From positions 22,689,515 to 22,753,514 of the forward strand of contig NW_022881603.1 in NCBI RefSeq assembly GCF_003369915.1: a DNA stretch of 64,000 nt. Direction: 5' to 3'. Each line of letters begins with the position of its first letter. Position 1 is the first letter of the stretch. This DNA comes from Drosophila miranda (lineage: Eukaryota > Arthropoda > Insecta > Diptera > Drosophilidae). The position numbers were made by a program, and so were the translations under genes. Below the pieces are notes generated by a model, which searched no databases, was not told the DNA's origin, and saw only the letters and a list, made by a program, of their open reading frames with translations. Shown piece by piece: positions 59,701-64,000 of this stretch.

Positions 59701-59765
59701 AGGCAGACTTGGGGACAACGGTCCTAATAAAAGGAAGGGTGGTCCACAAGGACAATTTAAGATAG
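56677..59765 (+). pseudogene. Pol of the errantivirus-like element, one TGA
   Basis: In the -1 frame relative to gag. Protease LLIDTGASKNYI; RT with WVVDKKATDEQGNKKKRLVIDFRK (19 residues quoted would suffice: KKRLVIDFRKLN), TTLDLKSGFHQI and YVDDVIIF; RNase H LTTDASSFGLGAVL; integrase finger HRAAQENVKQI...CKIC and D, D, E residues in LHIDVYS, YCDNEPS and NGQVERFHST. A TGA at 57579-57581 (context TTC TGT TGA CTC CCC) interrupts the RT before its YVDD box; CGA is the likely original codon. Everything else is open to the TAG at 59763-59765. Confidence 0.87.
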
Positions 59766-60958
59766 ACATCAGTTCATAATGAGTTCATATTCCTTTTCAC
59801 TATTCAATATACAACAATAATAGAGGATACAGAAGAGTTAAGAAACCAATTCCTACAATCGCAAATGAGACATTACTTTCAAGAAACAGAATAATTATTT
59901 CAGAATTAAAAGCATTAATGTTATCAGTTACACTTGCAAAGATAGGAATTGTTAACCCTTCCGTATTAGACTCTCACGATTTGAGAAGAATAATTAATGA
60001 ACACTCTACGAATTTAACTATTACTGATTTAATAGAGAAAGTTAAAATCAAAGTTTTATTTAATAATGAACAATAGTTCACATACAATCAGCAATTTTAC
60101 AACTTATCAATTTTTACCGGAACACCAAGACGATCTATTGCGATAACGAACCTTCAATAAAGTCCAAGACAATAAAATCATTATTAAGTAACCAATATAA
60201 CATTCAAATTATAAATGCTCCACCACTTCATAGTACTTCCAATGGACAAGTCGAAATATTCCATAGCACCCTTAATGACATTGCGAGATGTTTAACAGCC
60301 CAAAGGAAGCTTACAAATACTGTGGAAACGATACTTCAAGCAACTATTGAATACAATAACACAGTTCACTCCGTAACGAAGAAACGTCCGGTCGATGTAA
60401 TTCACTCGTCCTCCCCTGAACTTGAGGTGGAAATCAGGAATAGAGTTCATAAAGCACAACAACTCCAAATGAAAAAACTGAATGAAGTAGGACATGATAG
60501 ACAGTTTCAAGTAGGTGACACAGTCCTTGTAAAAGCAAACAAACGATTAGGAAACAAACTGACACCTTTGTACACCGAAAATAAAATCGAGGCAGACTTG
60601 GGGACAACGGTCCTAATAAAAGGAAGGGTGGTCCACAAGGACAATTTAAGATAGACATCAGTTCATAATGAGTTCATATTCCTCTTCACTATTCAATATA
60701 CAACAATAATAGAGGATACAGAAGAGTTAAGAAACCAATTCCTACAATCGCAAATGAGACATTACTTTCAAGAAACAGAATAATTATTTCAGAATTAAAA
60801 GCATTAATGTTATCAGTTACACTTGCAAAGATAGGAATTGTTAACCCTTCCGTATTAGACTCTCACGATTTGAGAAGAATAATTAATGAACACTCTACGA
60901 ATTTAACTATTACTGATTTAATAGAGGAAGCTAAAATCAATGTTTTATTTAATAATGA
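59181..60958 (+). repeat. 889-bp tandem duplication of the pol end and env start
   Basis: 59181-60069 and 60070-60958 are near-identical direct repeats at an offset of 889 bp. They cover the C-terminal part of integrase, the pol stop and the following 300 bp. GAACAATAG is present at both edges, which suggests a microhomology-mediated or slippage event. The second copy gives a spare integrase C-terminus (60322-60654) that is not joined to anything. Confidence 0.92.
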
Positions 60959-61569
60959 ATTCTTTCCTAAGCCTACCCTAGTTTGCAAAAAAAACAAAAA
61001 AAAAAAAAAATATATATATATATTCTGTAAGATTAATCTGTAATCATCCTGTTGAGCACAACGGCATCACAATTAACTTCGCCGAAGACGAAAAATTGCC
61101 GACGGTGGTAACCATGTTACAGCTATCGGAAACCGCGCTACCACTCTTACAACAACATTCTGTAAAAAACTTCCCTACACAACTTGTGCGCAGCAACTAC
61201 ACTCCGGTGTCATCGCGCACTGTCCAACTCGGCCCAGCCATCTCGAACCTGTAACACGCATCGATGATGGCATAATCATCATAAACGACATAGTGGAGAA
61301 AATCGATAAGCAGAACTACGCGAGGAAGTCTCCAGGATCAACAGTATCCACATTCCTCGACATAACAAACCATGAAGACGTACCGAGCTTTCCGTACTTA
61401 TAAAGGTTAAGAATGGAAACTTACGACACATCGACCAACTGGAATCAGGACTCGTAAGAAGACCGATAATATCTGGATTGGCTCCGAGAAACAGACGCCA
61501 ACGTGGCCTCCAAGTGCTAATTGACGGCTTAAAGGAATCCGAGGACGTCTTCCACTTAAGTGAAGGAGG
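60790..61569 (+). pseudogene. Env remnant of the errantivirus-like element
   Basis: Downstream of pol an open segment (60807-61043) reads SVTLAKIGIVNPSVL...HDLRRIINEH in the style of errantivirus Env ectodomains. It then runs into an A-rich/TA-repeat tract (60988-61022). Further Env-like pieces in another frame follow (ITINFAEDEK, TRIDDGIIIINDIV, 61065-61300). No signal peptide, furin site or membrane anchor could be placed, so most of the gene is deleted or shifted. Confidence 0.55.
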
Positions 61570-61818
61570 AGTTAACACAATCGATCGAAAAAATATATAA
61601 AAACAAGATCAGCCGTTATACAGGGGATGTTGCCCAGCGACACCGGAGTTTTGGGTACGCAACAATGTTGCAGAACGAGCAGTGAGCGTCGGGAGTGCTG
61701 GGAACTTACTTGTAAGAGTAGAGTAGTTCGGGGGAGAAATTAACCGCGTCGGCCGTTGCCACGCCTATCTCAAACCGAATAAAATAAAATAAAAATTGAA
61801 AGAAATAAAATTAAAATT
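61570..61818 (+). repeat. Errantivirus-like 3' LTR
   Basis: Pairs with 54739-54987. Followed by the TGTA target duplication. The short host segment 61819-61849 separates it from the hAT end. Confidence 0.9.
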
Positions 61819-61889
61819 TGTATGTTATATATCATGCATATGTAGTTACTAGTGTTGGGTAAACATCGTTCAATTTACTGAATAAGTTC

Positions 61890-62105
61890 GTTCGTTCATT
61901 TTTATGCAGTGAACTAAGTCGTTCTTTTAGTTCGTTCCTTTTTGTTCATCTTATTCGTTCTTTTTCGTTCATCGTTCTTTTTTGTTCATCGTTCTTTTCC
62001 GTTCGTTCTTTTTTGTTCATCGTTCTTTTTTGTTCATCGTTCTTTTTTTTCATTGACCCTTTAGTTCGTTCTTTTTTGTTCTTTGGCCTGTTTTGTTTAT
62101 CGGTC
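61890..62105 (-). repeat. Subterminal GTTC-rich repeats of the hAT element
   Basis: At least seven variants of GTTCATCGTTCTTTTTT / TTCGTTCATTTTT occur in a row near the terminus. hAT transposases commonly bind short subterminal motifs, so these could be binding sites; that role is inferred. Confidence 0.7.
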
Positions 62106-62380
62106 TTTTTGTTCTTAGTTCAATTTTAAAGTCTCATATCTAGTTTTAAGCTTATATGTAAATAATGCACTACAATTCATTGACGTTTTAACTTCTTAAA
62201 TTTATTTTAATTCGTACTTAGTACTTGATATCGTTAGGACACAACCAACAGTTTCAATTAAGTATCTCGTTTTCCATTTTTTATGTTTTAGAAGTCGGGG
62301 CTGAAAAACAATAATCAATTTTACTTATGTTGTCCATTATAATTTTAAAACCTATAAAATACACACCATTTTTAAGTATT

Positions 62381-64000
62381 TCACATATTATTATGTAAAA
62401 ACATAAGGCTTTCAACCTTATTGGGCGTCAAAAGCGTTCGTCTTTTGCGGACTATTTCTCCTGCTGCAGAAAATAGGCGCTCACATGGCACCGACGTGGC
62501 CACCAAACAAAGACGTTTCAACGCATATTCGTATAGTCGTGGATATACATTTTTTCGCTGCGTCCACCAGATCAAAGGGTCCTGCTTTCTCTTCTGCTAG
62601 GTATTTATCTACCTCTCTAATGGCAGCAGCCGTGTTACAGCTTGGCTTTGTTATTTGGTTATACTACTTGTCATACTCGTCCCAAATGCCACTTTTGGTT
62701 GGCGACGTTTTGACGGTTTCGATTTGTGAAGACAGATCATCAGCAACATTATCAACCAATCCCGTTTGAGCGATCTTACATTGTAGAGCTGCAACTGTTT
62801 TTTCAAAGCATTCATCGGACCTAAAACCCCGTTTTTTAAATCTTGGGTCTAGTATGGTGCTCTCTGCATACAAAATATTATTTTCCAAATCCCCAAAACG
62901 TACGGTCAACTGATCTTTGACTTTTTCTACGACTGCTCGTAGAAAATCATCTTTTGGAATAGCTTTGGCTATGGATTGATGCAGCAATGTGGCCATTATA
63001 ATAACATTTGATAAGGTGACATTTTTCTCTGCTGAAATTTCAGTTGTTATTTCAGAAAATGGCTTCAGCACTGGCAATACACCATCAATAATTTCCCATT
63101 CTGCCTGGGTCAGTACTAGTTCAGGGCGTAGAAGGGAAATGACCACCATAACTCCATCTTTTAAAATAGACAAGCGCTGAAACATTTTGTATGTTGAGTT
63201 CCAACGTGTAGGCACATCTTGTGTCAGCTAAAGGGGGGGGGGGGGGGGGGGGCAGATTTAATTGGCTATTAATTTCTTTGAGCTTCTTGAATCCGGATGA
63301 GCTGCGATTGAAAAATTCTACAATTGCCTTTGCTTTGACCCTTACACTGTCAATTGGTCCCAGTGCTTTTTGTACAATGATGTTCAAAGTGTGGGCAAAG
63401 CATGGAATATGGCGCCAATTTCCCAATTTTATCGCTGATACGATATTGGCAGCATTGTCTGATGCAATTGCAGTAATTTTATCTAAAATTTTCCAATCAG
63501 CTGCAACACTCTGAAGAAAAGAGCAAAGATTGAGGCTTGTGTGCCTCTCACCGAACGCTTCACAAGCTAGCATATGCGAAGATAGTTCCATATTCGTCTT
63601 GTCTATGAAGTGTGCGGTTACAGCTATGTAACTCTCACTGGTGAGCGATGTCCATCCATCAGTTGTTAGACAAACTCCAGATGCAGATGCTATCTTCTCT
63701 TTCACATTGGCAATTAACTCACTGTGTATATTTGGAAGTTTCACATTAGACAGCGTTTTACGTGTGGGCAACTTATATCCAGGGCAATTTGAAACGTCCT
63801 CTATCAGCTTCTTAAAATCCGGCTCCTCCACGATCCGGAGAGCATGATGGCCTTTGGAAATCATTCGCACTAACTGTGTGTCTAATTGCTCACTTTTACG
63901 CGCTGTCGGTGGCTTCTGAACAAATGCAGTTATTTCTTGCTGCGATGTTGTGGCGGCAAAATAACTGGCTTCAGTACTTCCTTGTCGTTCAATTTCATCG
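62381..64000 (-). pseudogene. hAT transposase, broken, 5' end outside window
   Basis: Read from the right edge: an open frame with a Gln/Thr-rich linker, then the RNase H-like core with CLTTDGWTS and ASDNAANIV (catalytic Asp-type positions) and the CFAHTLNI motif. Next comes a frame break at the G20 tract (63233-63252), then PTRWNSTYKM and the helical insertion domain. After that are an in-frame TAG near 62662 and a further frame change before the hAT dimerisation domain (ATSVPCERLFSAAG, TLLTPNKVESLMFL) that ends at 62381. The order matches ZBED-like hAT transposases. The N-terminal BED zinc finger would be outside the window. The copy is inactive but domain content is almost complete. Confidence 0.85.
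63233..63252 (+). repeat. G20 homopolymer inside the transposase gene
   Basis: Twenty consecutive G on the plus strand (C on the coding strand) lie between codons for NSQLN and TRWNST. It encodes polyproline in one frame and breaks the reading frame of the transposase. Confidence 0.9.

Larger units (their letters stand above)
54739..61818 (+). mobile_element. Errantivirus-like gypsy-superfamily element
   Basis: LTRs at 54739-54987 and 61570-61818 (249 bp each) start AGTTAACAC and end TAAAATT. They differ at two substitutions. TGTA flanks both ends (54735-54738 and 61819-61822). The primer site TGGCGCCCAACT fits the tRNA-Lys type used by gypsy. Gag and pol overlap with a -1 shift. An env region is present but in pieces. 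An 889-bp internal duplication covers the end of pol. LTR similarity points to a recent insertion, although two TGA codons already break gag and pol. Confidence 0.92.
61850..64000 (-). mobile_element. hAT-superfamily DNA transposon (one end)
   Basis: A hAT-like terminal sequence TAGTGTTGGGTAAAC begins at 61850. Next come subterminal repeats of GTTCATCGTTCTTTTTT type (about 61890-62105), AT-rich DNA, and a transposase gene read leftwards. The other end lies beyond the window, so the target duplication and element length are unknown. Confidence 0.8.

Noticed and set aside
60322..60654. 110-codon integrase C-terminal ORF as a separate gene
   Set aside because: It is the second half of the 889-bp internal duplication of the errantivirus-like element.
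1..64000. tRNA, rRNA or other RNA genes
   Set aside because: No cloverleaf-like sequence with A/B boxes and no rRNA-like segment was noticed by eye; primer-binding sites only mirror tRNA 3' ends.

Overview
This is eukaryotic DNA, almost certainly from a fly of the genus Drosophila. The evidence is short GT-AG introns, a CYP12-type mitochondrial P450, a multi-exon ADAMTS gene, DINE-1/mini-me (Helentron-derived) interspersed elements with a (GTCY)n tract, and several LTR retrotransposons (BEL/Pao and gypsy superfamilies). There are no bacterial genes, operons or CRISPR arrays. Dense nested transposons, decayed tandem gene copies and recent segmental duplication point to heterochromatin or a degenerating (neo-)Y-like region. 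That placement, and the obscura species group, are inferences only.

Layout. (1) 1-20888: a head-to-tail array, period about 8.0-8.2 kb, of one minus-strand gene. It encodes an ankyrin-repeat protein with a very acidic C-terminus. Twelve exons can be chained by splice sites and reading phase. The window holds the exon-1 edge of one copy, two full-length copies (1 and 2) and the 3' half of a third. Copies 1 and 2 share stop codons, a lost splice donor and a frameshift, so a dead copy was amplified. Copy 3 keeps those sites intact but has lost its 5' half. (2) 20406-27501 and 36826-43973: a recent direct segmental duplication carrying the broken edge of the array, a decayed BEL element and an LTR of a gypsy element nested in that BEL. 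In the left copy the gypsy element is complete (27244-33017), but its right flank is not BEL: it is a truncated CYP12-like P450 (33068-34647). A LINE reverse-transcriptase fragment and DINE-1 sequence follow. In the right copy only a solo LTR is left, and the BEL runs on through an env-like region to its 3' LTR, with a 5-bp target duplication. (3) 48469-52547: a minus-strand ADAMTS-type metalloprotease gene with intact zinc and Met-turn motifs but apparent frameshifts. (4) 54739-61818: an errantivirus-like gypsy element with a 4-bp target duplication, a textbook T TTT TTA slippery site at the gag-pol overlap, two internal TGA codons and an 889-bp internal tandem duplication. (5) 61850 to the right edge: one end of a hAT transposon with a broken transposase gene that contains a run of 20 G.

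Most of the window records amplification and decay. The ADAMTS gene is the only host gene that may still be functional. The most informative signals are the order of mutations across the ankyrin-gene copies, the chimeric junction inside the nested gypsy element, and unusual features of that element: a SAP-like domain in Gag, a 151-154 bp repeat in its leader, and a single in-frame TAG inside the protease.
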